43,097 bases of DNA from Campylobacteraceae bacterium. Lineage in GTDB: Bacteria; Campylobacterota; Campylobacteria; Campylobacterales; Campylobacteraceae. The stretch is taken from positions 1-43,097 of the forward strand of contig JAISQB010000025.1 of NCBI GenBank assembly GCA_031274495.1, read 5' to 3'. The notes beneath the pieces were generated by a model, which saw only the letters and a program-made list of their open reading frames with translations, ran no database searches and was not told the origin of the DNA. Below, in pieces: positions 1-8,641 of the stretch (positions within the stretch are counted from its first letter, which is position 1; each line of letters begins with the position of its first letter). A program made the translations under genes and the position numbers.

Positions 1-118
1 TCAACCCACCTAAAGTTACTGTGCAAACGATATACATTTTGACTTCGCAGACGGCAAAGCCGCCTTTGCGATGGGGAGTTACACTCCCTCAACCCACCTA
101 AAGTTACTGTGCAAACGA
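1..118. repeat. 30-bp direct repeat, two copies
   Basis: The 30 bases at 1-30 recur exactly at 89-118 (both start TCAACCCACCTAAAG and end GTGCAAACGA), giving a period of 88 bp. The DNA between and after the copies is only loosely similar. The window starts at the first base of a copy, so the array may extend further left. No gene is visible in this stretch, which lies downstream of the minus-strand gene ending at 236. Confidence 0.8.
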
Positions 119-191
119 AAACTTTCGTTTTCTTATTGCACTATTTTCATAGTTTTTGCTTCACATAGCCGTCTTTGCAGTAAAAGGGCAA

Positions 192-242
192 GTCCTTTTA
201 AAACCACTCGCACAAACTGCGCTATTTTAGCGGTTTTAGGAC
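192..242 (-). terminator. Imperfect hairpin at the 3' end of waaA
   Basis: GTCC-TTTTAAAACC at 192-205 can pair with GGTTTTAGGAC at 232-242, with a 3-nt bulge and a long loop. It overlaps the waaA stop codon. No clear T run follows on the minus strand, so a terminator role is a weak inference. Confidence 0.25.
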
Positions 243-1414
243 GCACACAGGATGCTCTTTACCATACCGCTCTCTTTTTCCAAGCAAGTTGTCGAAGTTT
301 TGGGCACTCTGCCACTAAGTACGGTAGAAACCTCTTTTACATCGCAGACAACTATCCCTTCGACCTTTGAGTATAACTCTTTTTGGTTGAAGAAAAATTT
401 GCCTGAGATGATGGAGTTGTTGAACGCGGCGGGTTCTAACGGATTGTGTCCGCCCGCACCCTCTATAAATGAGCCGCCCAAAATCGTTATGTCGGTTATC
501 GCGTAGATATTGATAAGCTCGCCCATCGTATCGCACAAAACAACATCATTTTGCTCCTCAAGCCCCTCTTTGGAAAATCTGCCGTATGTTTTGCCGTGCG
601 AGTTTGCCCACGATTGCAGTAGTTTGTGCACAGCGTCAAACCGCTCGGGGTGGCGGGGCGCTACTATGATAAGAGTGTTCGACAAATCAGCAACCGAGAG
701 CTGCTCCAAAAGCGCCGCCTCTTCGCCTATATGCGTGCTGGCTAAGGTTATCACTTTTTGGTACGCGCTGTTTATCTTGTATTTTTTTGTGATTTTGGGA
801 AGCAGTGCGCTTTTTATATTGCCCGACACTTTTATATTTTGCGCGCCAAGCAGGGTAAGTCTTTTTTTATCCGTCTCGCTTTGGGCGTGCACTTCGTCCA
901 CAAACGAAAAAAGTATCTTATAAAACCAGCTAAATCTTTTGTATCTATAGTATGACCTATCCGAAATCCTCGCGTTAATGAGCATAGTCTTGATACCTTT
1001 TTTCTTGGCGACAAAAAAGAGCATAAGCCAGAGTTCTGCTTCGGTGACGACAAGGATTTTTTGCCTGTTTATCCAAAACGGTAAAAATATCTCGTATGGC
1101 AAAAAGCGCACATTTTGGGGGGCGCATATCTTGCACGCCTTATCAAAGCCCGTTTTTGTGATGACGCTTATATTGACATCACTGCTGCCGATAGCGTTTA
1201 TCAGCGGGATGAGCGATGTCACTTCGCCGTAACTGCACGCGTGAAACCAGACAGATTTTTTATCGCAAAACGGGGGATTTTTGTAGAGAAAAAAACGGGA
1301 CGGCACCGCCCTTTTGTATTTTCTGACAAAACATATCAAAATTGAAAAGGGCAACGCCACGATATATAGTAGCGCCAGCGCCGTAAAGTAAAAGTATATA
1401 AAAAAAAGTTTCAT
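236..1414 (-). CDS. waaA: 3-deoxy-D-manno-octulosonic acid (Kdo) transferase
   Basis: This is a GT30-family glycosyltransferase of 392 aa that adds Kdo from CMP-Kdo to lipid A precursors at the inner face of the cytoplasmic membrane. Residues ~3-28 form the usual N-terminal membrane anchor. WFHACSYGEV (~56-65) is the family's conserved 'hAaSvGE' region, VTEAELW (~122-128) carries the acceptor-side acidic residue, and GGSFIEGAGGHNPLEPA (~313-330) is the characteristic CMP-Kdo-binding glycine-rich segment. The length is slightly under the usual ~420. The start codon overlaps the stop of the upstream zinc-ribbon gene as TAATG, implying translational coupling. Family assignment is firm; the number of Kdo residues added cannot be read from sequence. 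Confidence 0.93.
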   Translation of the reverse strand: MKLFFIYFYFTALALLYIVALPFSILICFVRKYKRAVPSRFFLYKNPPFCDKKSVWFHACSYGEVTSLIPLINAIGSSDVNISVITKTGFDKACKICAPQNVRFLPYEIFLPFWINRQKILVVTEAELWLMLFFVAKKKGIKTMLINARISDRSYYRYKRFSWFYKILFSFVDEVHAQSETDKKRLTLLGAQNIKVSGNIKSALLPKITKKYKINSAYQKVITLASTHIGEEAALLEQLSVADLSNTLIIVAPRHPERFDAVHKLLQSWANSHGKTYGRFSKEGLEEQNDVVLCDTMGELINIYAITDITILGGSFIEGAGGHNPLEPAAFNNSIISGKFFFNQKELYSKVEGIVVCDVKEVSTVLSGRVPKTSTTCLEKESGMVKSILCAS

Positions 1415-2127
1415 TAACTTTGTGCGGCTTCCTTATACAAAATGCGCCCGCAGTGCGGACACGTGATGATGTCCTCGCTTCCTGCAACAAGCGCGTTTGT
1501 CTTGTCGTTTATACGCATAAAGCAGCCGTAGCACGCCTGTTTTCTCACGGGAACTACCGCGCTATTGTGCGCCCATTTTCTGATTTTCTCGTAAAATGAG
1601 AGTATTTTTTGGCTCATCGCGCCTACAAGTTCGCTCTTCTTAGCGTACGCCGCAGCCATCTCCTCTTCTATCGCTTCTCTCTCTCTTTCTATGGAGATAT
1701 TAAGCTCTTCGGCGGCTTTTTGAAGCTCCAAATACAACTCTTTTGCTTTTGTCTTTTCGCTCTCTTTGAGCTCGATGATCTTCTCAAATCTGGCTATCTC
1801 TTCATTTGCAAAATCACACTGCTCTTTTGCCAAATCCTCTTCAAGCTGCAAAGCCTTTACCTCTTTTTCGCTCTTAATAGCGGAGGATTTTTTGCCGATA
1901 CTTTTTAATTTTTCAGATAGTTCTGCCAAAAGGGACTCATTTTTGGCTTTTTTTAGTTTAGCCTCTTTTATCTCAACATCCAACAAATCAACGCTGTCGT
2001 TAGCATTTTTAGCTTTTTCAAAAGCAACGCTTATACTCTTCTCTATCTTTTGAACTCTTGGCTCAAAAGCGTCAATCTCTTTGTTTATCTCAGAAAGCTT
2101 AACAAGTTGATTTAGATATTTATTCAT
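1414..2127 (-). CDS. C4-type zinc-ribbon coiled-coil protein (DUF164/CdsZ-like)
   Basis: The 237 aa protein is almost entirely a long charged helical coiled coil (residues ~1-190, rich in K, E and A), followed by a zinc ribbon with C199, C202, C223 and C226 (CYGC and CPHC). This is the layout of the C4 zinc-ribbon family that is conserved in Campylobacterota and Chlamydia and is thought to bind nucleic acid or act as a chaperone-like adaptor. The exact role is not established. It lies between a Nif3-like gene and waaA, 12 bp downstream of the former and overlapping the latter by one base, so it is part of the same transcription unit. The start at 2127 has a weak AAGGA upstream. Confidence 0.8.
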   Translation of the reverse strand: MNKYLNQLVKLSEINKEIDAFEPRVQKIEKSISVAFEKAKNANDSVDLLDVEIKEAKLKKAKNESLLAELSEKLKSIGKKSSAIKSEKEVKALQLEEDLAKEQCDFANEEIARFEKIIELKESEKTKAKELYLELQKAAEELNISIEREREAIEEEMAAAYAKKSELVGAMSQKILSFYEKIRKWAHNSAVVPVRKQACYGCFMRINDKTNALVAGSEDIITCPHCGRILYKEAAQS

Positions 2128-2139
2128 CTCTTCTTATCC

Positions 2140-2883
2140 TTAGTTTTTACTGTTTTTTGAATGAAAATATTCAAACGGGTTTTTAGAATCGGCTATTATA
2201 ACCTTTAATGGAAATTTTTTCAAATATTCCTCCAAGATGCCCGTAAAATAGCGCTCGCTCTCAAAGTGTCCGATGTCTATTAATCCCAGCCCATTCTCTT
2301 TTGCCGCGACCGCGTGGTGGTATTTCAAATCCCCGCTTATAAAGCACTCCGCCTCTATCTCCCCTATCAAATCACCGCCAGAACCAGTACAGATAGCCAC
2401 TCTTTTGATATTTTGCGCCCCGTTTACGACTTTTAGATGTTCTATACCAAACTTTTCCGACACAAATGTGCAGAGTTCATCAAAACTCATATCCGTATCA
2501 AAATAGCAGACAAAATCGCTGCTTTTAGCGACCTTTAGCCCCAAAATCCGCTCAACTACATATCTATTCAGATGGGTCTTATCTATATTTGTATGCATAG
2601 CCAAAGCGGCGCACTCTTTTTTGGCGAGGGCTTTGATGATATTGGCGGGATATTTTGTAAAATCGAGCCTCTTTAAAGCACTGAAAATCAACGGGTGGTG
2701 CGTGATAAAAAGCGTCTTGTCCGGTGCTTGTTGCAAAACTTCGCTATCCAGTTCAAGGCTAAGGCAGATTTGCTCCACCTCATCTTGCATTGAACCCACT
2801 ATAAGTCCGCTATTATCCCACGCCTCTTGGAGTTCAAATGGGCTAAGAGTATCCAAAAAAGCGTAGACTTGCTCAATCTTCAT
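2140..2883 (-). CDS. Nif3-like dinuclear metal-centre protein (DUF34/YbgI family)
   Basis: The 247 aa protein belongs to the Nif3/YqfO/YbgI family, which forms toroidal hexamers with a dimetal site in each subunit. Metal-ligand motifs are visible: FITHHPLIF (~60-68), MHTNID (~97-102) and the C-terminal IDIGHFESE. The biochemical role is debated (proposals include GTP cyclohydrolase I type 2 and iron-sulfur or metal trafficking). Despite the name it is not a nitrogen-fixation gene. Its start lies inside the last codons of glyQ (11-bp overlap), so it is translationally coupled to it. The family call is confident and no specific function is claimed. Confidence 0.85.
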   Translation of the reverse strand: MKIEQVYAFLDTLSPFELQEAWDNSGLIVGSMQDEVEQICLSLELDSEVLQQAPDKTLFITHHPLIFSALKRLDFTKYPANIIKALAKKECAALAMHTNIDKTHLNRYVVERILGLKVAKSSDFVCYFDTDMSFDELCTFVSEKFGIEHLKVVNGAQNIKRVAICTGSGGDLIGEIEAECFISGDLKYHHAVAAKENGLGLIDIGHFESERYFTGILEEYLKKFPLKVIIADSKNPFEYFHSKNSKN

Positions 2884-3736
2884 TATTTATCTCTTGATAC
2901 TTTAAAGCGCACCCCTTCGCCAATTCGCGGATTTTTAAAATATAATTTTGCCTCTCCGTTACCGAGATAGCCTTTCTTGCGTCCAAAATGTTAAATGTGT
3001 GAGAAGTTGTAAGGCAGTAGTCGTACGCGGGCAGAGGCAGATTTGCGTCAAGGCAGCGTTTGCACTCGTTTTGCGCCGCTTCAAACTGCGCGAAAAGCAT
3101 ATTGGTATCGGCTACTTCAAAGTTGTATCTGCTAAATTCGTATTCGCTCTCGTGGTGTACATCGCGGTAAGTCGTCGTACCGTGTTCGTTTGAGTTCCAG
3201 ACGATATCAAACACCGAATCAACCTCTTGAAGATACATAGCAAGCCTCTCCACGCCGTAAGTTATCTCAACAGGAATCGGGTCGCACGGTATGCCGCCCA
3301 CTTGCTGAAAATATGTAAACTGCGTCACTTCCATACCATCCAGCCACACTTCCCAGCCAAGCCCCCACGCGCCTAAAGTTGGGGACTCCCAGTTATCCTC
3401 TACAAATCTTACATCGTGTTTTTTTATCTCAAGCCCCAAAGCTTCCAAACTTTTCAGATACAGAGCCTGTATGCCGTCAGGACTTGGTTTGATGATGACT
3501 TGAAATTGATAGTAGCTTCCCAGACGGTTTGGATTTTCGCCGTATCTGCCATCCGTCGGACGGCGGCTTGGCGCGACATAAGCGGCTGACCACGGCTTTT
3601 TGCCCAAGCTTCTCAAAAAAGTAGCTTGATGAAAAGTGCCCGCACCCGCAGGGATATCATAGGGCTGTATGATATTGCAACCCTGTTTTTGCCAAAAATC
3701 CTGCAAAGCAAGCAATATCTCACTAAATGTCATCAT
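2873..3736 (-). CDS. glyQ: Glycyl-tRNA synthetase alpha subunit
   Basis: The 287 aa alpha chain of the alpha2beta2 bacterial glycyl-tRNA synthetase carries the class II catalytic core for glycine activation. Conserved segments include [20 protein letters not shown] near the N-terminus, the [21 protein letters not shown] stretch at ~50-70, and [19 protein letters not shown] near 130-148. The length matches the family (~290-300). The beta subunit gene (glyS) is not adjacent, so the two subunits are encoded apart, as is usual in Campylobacterota. Two ATG codons in tandem open the frame; the first is taken. It overlaps purE by 4 nt upstream and the Nif3-like gene downstream. Confidence 0.95.
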   Translation of the reverse strand: MMTFSEILLALQDFWQKQGCNIIQPYDIPAGAGTFHQATFLRSLGKKPWSAAYVAPSRRPTDGRYGENPNRLGSYYQFQVIIKPSPDGIQALYLKSLEALGLEIKKHDVRFVEDNWESPTLGAWGLGWEVWLDGMEVTQFTYFQQVGGIPCDPIPVEITYGVERLAMYLQEVDSVFDIVWNSNEHGTTTYRDVHHESEYEFSRYNFEVADTNMLFAQFEAAQNECKRCLDANLPLPAYDYCLTTSHTFNILDARKAISVTERQNYILKIRELAKGCALKYQEINNED

Positions 3737-4251
3737 TGCGCACTTCCTTTATCGCAGCTTAAAAGTACCTCTATAACTTTGGAGTCTATCTCTATCTGCT
3801 TCGCTTTTTTGAGTCTATCTTCGCTAAGTTTTGCGGCAAGTTCCGCATCGCTTACGCTTAAAATTTGCACCGCAAGATAGGCGCTGTTTATCGCTCCGGC
3901 TTTTCCTATCGCGACTGTGGCTACGGGCATACCGGAGGGCATCTGTACGGTTGAGAGTAGCGCGTCCATACCGCTGAGAGCAGAGCCTGCCATAGGAACG
4001 CCGATAACCGGTTTTGTGGTGATAGCGGCTATCGCGCCAGCTAAATGCGCCGCCATTCCGGCTGCGGCTATAAACAGTTGCGCGCCTCTTTGTTCCGCGC
4101 TTTTTACATAATTTTTAGTTCTCTCCACACTTCTGTGCGCCGAAGAGATGACAAGTTCATACTTTACGCCGAATTTTTCAAGCGTATTCGCACACTCGCT
4201 CATCACATCATAATCGCTTTTGCTTCCTATAACGATAGAAACGAACTTCAC
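3733..4251 (-). CDS. purE: N5-carboxyaminoimidazole ribonucleotide mutase
   Basis: The 172 aa class I PurE interconverts N5-CAIR and CAIR in purine biosynthesis. The signature [11 protein letters not shown] near the N-terminus, SAHRSVERT at ~36-44 and the [15 protein letters not shown] and PVIGVPM segments are all present. The start is GTG at 4251, with AAGGAG about 9 nt upstream. The gene overlaps glyQ by 4 nt. It is separated from the U32 gene by a 63-bp gap. Confidence 0.95.
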   Translation of the reverse strand: MKFVSIVIGSKSDYDVMSECANTLEKFGVKYELVISSAHRSVERTKNYVKSAEQRGAQLFIAAAGMAAHLAGAIAAITTKPVIGVPMAGSALSGMDALLSTVQMPSGMPVATVAIGKAGAINSAYLAVQILSVSDAELAAKLSEDRLKKAKQIEIDSKVIEVLLSCDKGSAQ

Positions 4252-4314
4252 CTGTTTTTGCTCCTTAATTTTCTTTGCAAGCTGTTATTGTATCCAAAGA
4301 TAGATAAATATACG

Positions 4315-5613
4315 CTATTGACAGTCGTCCTGCTTTGAATCTTTTTGTAATAAATCACTATCTATCTTTTTCCTAAAAAATGTAAAAGGGGGCAACGGGG
4401 CGGGCAAGAGTATATCGTTGGTGTTGCCGCTGTGGACTGCTTCGTAGGCTTTGCCGCTTACGCTTGTGAGTTTGGAAAAACAGATCTTCCACATACCATC
4501 TTCTTCCCAAATCCTGCCATTTTCATTATCGCACGCCGTAGGCATAGTGTGCGTCAAGATATCATAAACGCCGCCTACTTCCACCTTATCTTTTGCTTTG
4601 AAACTTACCCCATCTTCATTTACTTCACCATATACTTGATGAGTGCCTTCTAAAAGGGTGGAAGTTGTATTTTGAGTGTTGTTTCTCTCATAAGGTCTTT
4701 GGATGAGATATCCTTCGCTAAATCCTCTGTTTTTTATACTCTCAAGCTCTTTTTGATAAGATGCCAAATCAAACTTGTCGGCGTAATACCCGTCGATAGC
4801 TTTTCTGTAAGCGTTCGCGGAAGCTGCCGTGTAGTAGGGACTTTTTGTGCGGCCTTCGATTTTTAAAGCATCCACGACGCCGCTATCCAAAATCTCTTTT
4901 ATGTGCGGCATTAGATTTAAATCTTTCGCGTTAAATATATATGTGCCCTCTTCCGCCGACTGCTCTATCCTAAAAAGCGTGCCGCTCTCTTCGTTTTGAG
5001 CGTAAAGCGTGTATGCAAATCTGCAATCATTCGCACAGCTTCCCCGATTTGGCACGCGTCCGCTCTGGACTGCGCTGATGAGACACCTGCCGCTATAGGC
5101 AAAACACATCGAGCCGTGTATAAATACCTCTATTTCAAGTCCTGGCAATCTTTTTTTGAACTCTTTCAAGTCACTTAAACTCACCTCGCGCGCCGCTACT
5201 ATGCGTTTGACACCCATCTCATAGTAAATTTCGGCATCCAGATAGTTTAAAACATTTGCCTGTGTGGATAGGTGAATGGGGATATGCGGAGCTATCTTTT
5301 TTGCAAGTTTTAAAACCCCGACAGCCGCTACGATGAAACCATCAGGATTCATTTCAGCCATATTTTCTATATGTTTTTCGAGGAGTTTTAGCTGTGAATT
5401 GAACGGAAAGCCGTTTATCGTCACATATATCTTTTTACCCTGCTCGTGTGTGTAGCGAACCGCCTCTTTAAAGCTCTCATATGTAAACTCCCTACCCGAA
5501 CGGATACGCAGCGAAAAGTGACTCACCCCGCCGTAAACCGCGTCCGCGCCGTAAGAGAGCGCTATCTTTAATTTTTCAAAATTTCCCGCGGGAGATAAAA
5601 GTTCCACGCCCAC
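4315..5613 (-). CDS. Peptidase U32-family protein, TrhP/YegQ type (tRNA U34 hydroxylation)
   Basis: The 432 aa protein opens with ELLSPAGNFEKLKIAL and contains the diagnostic block EVFIHGSMCFAYSGRCLIS followed by NRGSCANDCRFAY, the cysteine-rich U32 core that ligates an iron-sulfur cluster in characterised members. TrhP (YegQ) uses prephenate to make 5-hydroxyuridine at tRNA position 34, and this is the most likely role. The family is annotated as 'collagenase' in older databases. The start overlaps the stop of the small upstream gene by one base. Other U32 branches (UbiU/UbiV, RlhA) have different gene contexts and lengths, so they are less likely. Confidence 0.85.
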   Translation of the reverse strand: MGVELLSPAGNFEKLKIALSYGADAVYGGVSHFSLRIRSGREFTYESFKEAVRYTHEQGKKIYVTINGFPFNSQLKLLEKHIENMAEMNPDGFIVAAVGVLKLAKKIAPHIPIHLSTQANVLNYLDAEIYYEMGVKRIVAAREVSLSDLKEFKKRLPGLEIEVFIHGSMCFAYSGRCLISAVQSGRVPNRGSCANDCRFAYTLYAQNEESGTLFRIEQSAEEGTYIFNAKDLNLMPHIKEILDSGVVDALKIEGRTKSPYYTAASANAYRKAIDGYYADKFDLASYQKELESIKNRGFSEGYLIQRPYERNNTQNTTSTLLEGTHQVYGEVNEDGVSFKAKDKVEVGGVYDILTHTMPTACDNENGRIWEEDGMWKICFSKLTSVSGKAYEAVHSGNTNDILLPAPLPPFTFFRKKIDSDLLQKDSKQDDCQ

Positions 5614-5987
5614 TATTTAACATCACTTATAAGTTTTTTTAAGTTACCGACCATATTTTCATCCATACTTTCTATCTTTCCTAAAATCTCAATGAGTGCT
5701 TGCCTTATGTCGCTTTTTTCTTTCAATGCGGCTTTTTGGACATTAAGCTTTATGGGCAAATCGTGAATGATTTGCGCGGCATTTTCACTATCCGCTCCTA
5801 AACGCTTTGCGCTGTCTTGCAGTTCGTGCGCCTCTTTTAAAGCGTTCGTAAACTGCTCGATATTTGGAAATCTCCTGCTTAAAACTTCAAAAAGTTCGGA
5901 CTGTTTGTGCGTAAAATTTTCGATTTCAGCTATCGAGCTTTTGATGGAGTCAAGCTTAGCGCTTAGGGTGTCAAACTCATTTTCCAT
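5613..5987 (-). CDS. Small coiled-coil protein, function unknown
   Basis: The 124 aa protein is predicted to be almost all alpha-helical, with heptad-like leucine, isoleucine and alanine spacing at ~5-50 and ~80-120. It has no cysteines, signal peptide or membrane segment. AAAGGA lies 6-7 nt upstream of the ATG. Its stop codon overlaps the start of the U32 gene, so the two are probably co-expressed. It is the first gene of this minus-strand unit and is divergent from the PHP phosphatase gene. I do not recognise the family. Confidence 0.7.
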   Translation of the reverse strand: MENEFDTLSAKLDSIKSSIAEIENFTHKQSELFEVLSRRFPNIEQFTNALKEAHELQDSAKRLGADSENAAQIIHDLPIKLNVQKAALKEKSDIRQALIEILGKIESMDENMVGNLKKLISDVK

Positions 5988-6085
5988 AAAAATTCCTTTG
6001 AGTTTAAAAATTATGCGAGATTATATAAAAAATTATATATAATCCAACTTTAGGTTTGTCTCAAAACAGAAAAATAAAGGCTCTT

Positions 6086-6865
6086 ATGTTAGTAGATCTG
6101 CACAACCACACACCCCTTTGCAAACACGCCAACGGAACACCCGAAGAGTATGTAAAAAGAGCGATTGAGGCGGGGACAAAATATTTTGGTTTTTCAGACC
6201 ACGCGCCGATGAAATTTGACGAAGAGTATAGGATGGATTTTAGCCAGATAGAGCTCTACGAAAAGATGATAGACGAGGTAAAAGAGCAATTCCACTCTAA
6301 GATAGAGATACTTTTGGGGTATGAGGTGGACTTTTTAAACTCGCTTGTGGATAGTCGCGTTATGGAGCGAAAAGCGGACTATTTTATAGGCTCCGTGCAC
6401 TTTTTGGATGATTGGGGTTTTGATAATCCCGAATTCATCGGCGGCTATCAGGATAAAAATATAGACAGCATTTGGCAAGACTATTTTAAAGCGATAGAGA
6501 GTATGGCAAAAAGCGGACTTTTTGATATCGTGGGGCATATTGACTTACTAAAGATATTTAAATTTTTGCCCAAAACCGATATAAAAATCCTCTCCAAAAA
6601 CGCCCTTAAAGCGATAAAAAAAGCGGATATGACGATAGAGATAAACACCTCCGGTTTTAGAAAACCCATATGTGAGCAGTACCCATCAAAAGCCATTTTA
6701 GAGGTTGCGCGCGAACTTGATATACCGATAACTTTTGGCTCCGATGCGCACGAGGTAGAACATATAGGATACAAAAGCGAAGAGGCTAAAGCGCTGGCAA
6801 ATGAGTGCGGCTATGATAGGTGCGCGGTTTTTTTAAAAAGAGATAGGAGTTTGATTAAATTTTAA
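6086..6865 (+). CDS. hisJ: PHP-family histidinol-phosphatase
   Basis: This is a PHP (polymerase and histidinol phosphatase) domain protein. It has the metal-binding motif DLHNHTPLCKHA at its N-terminus, FSDHAPM further in, a central GSVHFLD, GHIDLLK, and FGSDAHE near the C-terminus. HisJ removes phosphate from L-histidinol phosphate in histidine biosynthesis. I place the start at ATG 6086 (259 aa), because AAAGG sits 5 nt upstream and the PHP motif begins at residue 4. An in-frame TTG at 6056 would add 10 unconserved residues. It is divergent from the 124 aa coiled-coil gene. A non-histidinol PHP phosphoesterase is the alternative. Confidence 0.82.
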   Translation: MLVDLHNHTPLCKHANGTPEEYVKRAIEAGTKYFGFSDHAPMKFDEEYRMDFSQIELYEKMIDEVKEQFHSKIEILLGYEVDFLNSLVDSRVMERKADYFIGSVHFLDDWGFDNPEFIGGYQDKNIDSIWQDYFKAIESMAKSGLFDIVGHIDLLKIFKFLPKTDIKILSKNALKAIKKADMTIEINTSGFRKPICEQYPSKAILEVARELDIPITFGSDAHEVEHIGYKSEEAKALANECGYDRCAVFLKRDRSLIKF

Positions 6866-6900
6866 TCACTTTTAATATAGCTTTTACGCCGACATTTAAG

Positions 6901-6930
6901 TATAATAACCACAAAAAATTTTTAAGGAGC
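6901..6930 (+). promoter_or_regulatory. Sigma-70-type promoter and RBS for glnA
   Basis: A perfect TATAAT lies at 6901-6906, in AT-rich DNA typical of Campylobacterota promoters with no strong -35. AAGGAG at ~6923-6929 precedes the glnA ATG at 6935. No sigma-54 GG-N10-GC signature is apparent here, so this gene looks housekeeping-driven. Confidence 0.55.
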
Positions 6931-6934
6931 ATTT

Positions 6935-8362
6935 ATGGGCAAATTTGTAAATAATGTAGAAGAGTTCTTCGCATTTTGCAAAAAAAATGAAGTTAAATTT
7001 GTTGACTTCAGGTTTACGGATTTAAAGGGTGCGTGGCACCATCTGACTTACACTATAGAGGCTATCGACGAAGAGTCTATCAAATCGATTCCGTTTGACG
7101 GTTCATCCATCGAAGCGTGGCAACCTATCAACAAATCTGATATGTTGTTAATTCCCGATGTCCCGACCGCGTTTTTGGACCCATTTACGGCGGACTCTAC
7201 TGTTGTAGTATTTTGCGATGTGTATGATATTTATAAAGGTGATTTATACGAAAAGTGTCCGAGAAGTATCGCGAAAAAAGCTCTTGAATATCTTAAAAAA
7301 TCAGGTCTTGGCGATGAGGCATATTTCGGACCGGAAAATGAGTTTTTCGTATTTGATAATGTAAAAATCAGAGATGACATTAACTGTGGATACTACGAAG
7401 TTGACTCCGAAGAGGGCAGCTGGAACGGCTCTACCGACTATAAAGACGGCTACAACACAGGTCATAGACCCGGTGTTAAAGGCGGATATTTTCCCGTTCA
7501 GCCGATAGACTCTATGGTCGATTTGAGAGCGGAGATGGTGCAAGTATTAAACCAGATAGGCATCGAAACTTTCGTTCTTCACCACGAAGTAGCGCAAGCC
7601 CAAGGCGAGATAGGCGTGAAATTCGGCAATCTTATCGAAGCAGCCGATAATGTACAAAAATACAAATATGTCGTCAAAATGGTAGCCCATCTAAACGGCA
7701 AAACGGCTACTTTTATGCCAAAACCGCTCTACGGCGATAACGGCAGCGGTATGCACACACACCAATCTATCTGGAAAGACGGCAAAAACCTCTTTTATAA
7801 AAAAGGTGGATACTCCAACTTAAGCGAAATCGCAAAATGGTACATCGGAGGCGTCTTAGCGCACGCCAGAAGCGTCGCGGCTTTCACAAATGCTTCTACG
7901 AACTCTTACAAAAGATTGATTCCGGGCTTTGAGGCTCCGTCAATTTTGACATACTCATCACAAAACCGCTCGGCCTCTTGCCGTATCCCATATAATGCCG
8001 GTGAGAAGTCAGTACGTGCGGAGTTTAGATTTCCTGATGCGACAGGCTGCCCGTATTTGGCGTTTTCAGCTATGCTTTTAGCCGGACTTGACGGCATCAA
8101 AAATAAAATTGAACCGGTAGGACCGATGGATGAGGATCTGTTTGAGCTAACTCTTGCGGAGATTAGGGAAAAAGGCATCAACCAAATGCCGCACACTCTA
8201 AGAGGCTCTCTTGAGGCGCTAATCCGCGATAACGAATACCTAAAACCGGTTATGACGAGCGAATTTATAGATACATATCAACACTATAAATTCTCAACCC
8301 AAGTTTGGCCTGACGAAGCTCGTCCTACGGCGTTTGAATTTAAAACAACTTACTCTTGCTAA
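6935..8362 (+). CDS. glnA: Glutamine synthetase, type I
   Basis: The 475 aa dodecameric GSI makes glutamine from glutamate, ammonium and ATP, the entry point for fixed nitrogen. Signatures are DGSSIEAW, the ATP-binding loop with [16 protein letters not shown] (~264-279), and NRSASCRIP (~350). At the site where enteric GSI has the adenylylated tyrosine, this protein has Phe403 ([10 protein letters not shown]), so AMP-ylation control is structurally impossible at that residue. The same absence has been described for Helicobacter pylori GS. A TATAAT promoter and good RBS precede the gene and a strong hairpin follows, so it is probably monocistronic. Confidence 0.97.
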   Translation: MGKFVNNVEEFFAFCKKNEVKFVDFRFTDLKGAWHHLTYTIEAIDEESIKSIPFDGSSIEAWQPINKSDMLLIPDVPTAFLDPFTADSTVVVFCDVYDIYKGDLYEKCPRSIAKKALEYLKKSGLGDEAYFGPENEFFVFDNVKIRDDINCGYYEVDSEEGSWNGSTDYKDGYNTGHRPGVKGGYFPVQPIDSMVDLRAEMVQVLNQIGIETFVLHHEVAQAQGEIGVKFGNLIEAADNVQKYKYVVKMVAHLNGKTATFMPKPLYGDNGSGMHTHQSIWKDGKNLFYKKGGYSNLSEIAKWYIGGVLAHARSVAAFTNASTNSYKRLIPGFEAPSILTYSSQNRSASCRIPYNAGEKSVRAEFRFPDATGCPYLAFSAMLLAGLDGIKNKIEPVGPMDEDLFELTLAEIREKGINQMPHTLRGSLEALIRDNEYLKPVMTSEFIDTYQHYKFSTQVWPDEARPTAFEFKTTYSC

Positions 8363-8371
8363 ATTTTTCAT

Positions 8372-8408
8372 CTTACCGCCGAAATTTACCACAAATTTTG
8401 GCGGTAAG
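8372..8408 (+). terminator. 16-bp stem hairpin after glnA
   Basis: CTTACCGCC at 8372-8380 pairs with GGCGGTAAG at 8400-8408. The stem continues inward through a G-U pair and AAATTT/AAATTT around a 5-nt loop. It starts 10 bp after the glnA stop. There is no long T run after it, so termination is inferred from stem strength and position. Confidence 0.7.
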
Positions 8409-8641
8409 AGCCGTTTCGATTACTATTCATCTACCTTTAAATTAAGCTTAATTAGAATATAGATAAAATATTGAAAAAAGTATTTAAATGATAATTTAAA
8501 TTATGCTAACACTGCATTTGTAGCCATAAAATGCGTATACACAAATTAGCTTATACACTTATGAGGTATATTTCTTTGCAAGATTTATTTAATCTAATAT
8601 AAGATAGAATGTACAAATTTAATTTTTAAAGGAAGCAGGCT

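Noticed and set aside
1-118. CRISPR-like direct repeat at the left edge
   Set aside because: Only two 30-bp copies are seen, 58 bp apart. A spacer of that length is atypical, the repeat shows no clear palindromic arms, and there are no cas genes in the window.
2140-2883. Nif3-like gene as part of nitrogen fixation
   Set aside because: The name is historical. The family is universal and unrelated to nitrogenase, and the gene lies among housekeeping genes 30 kb from nif.
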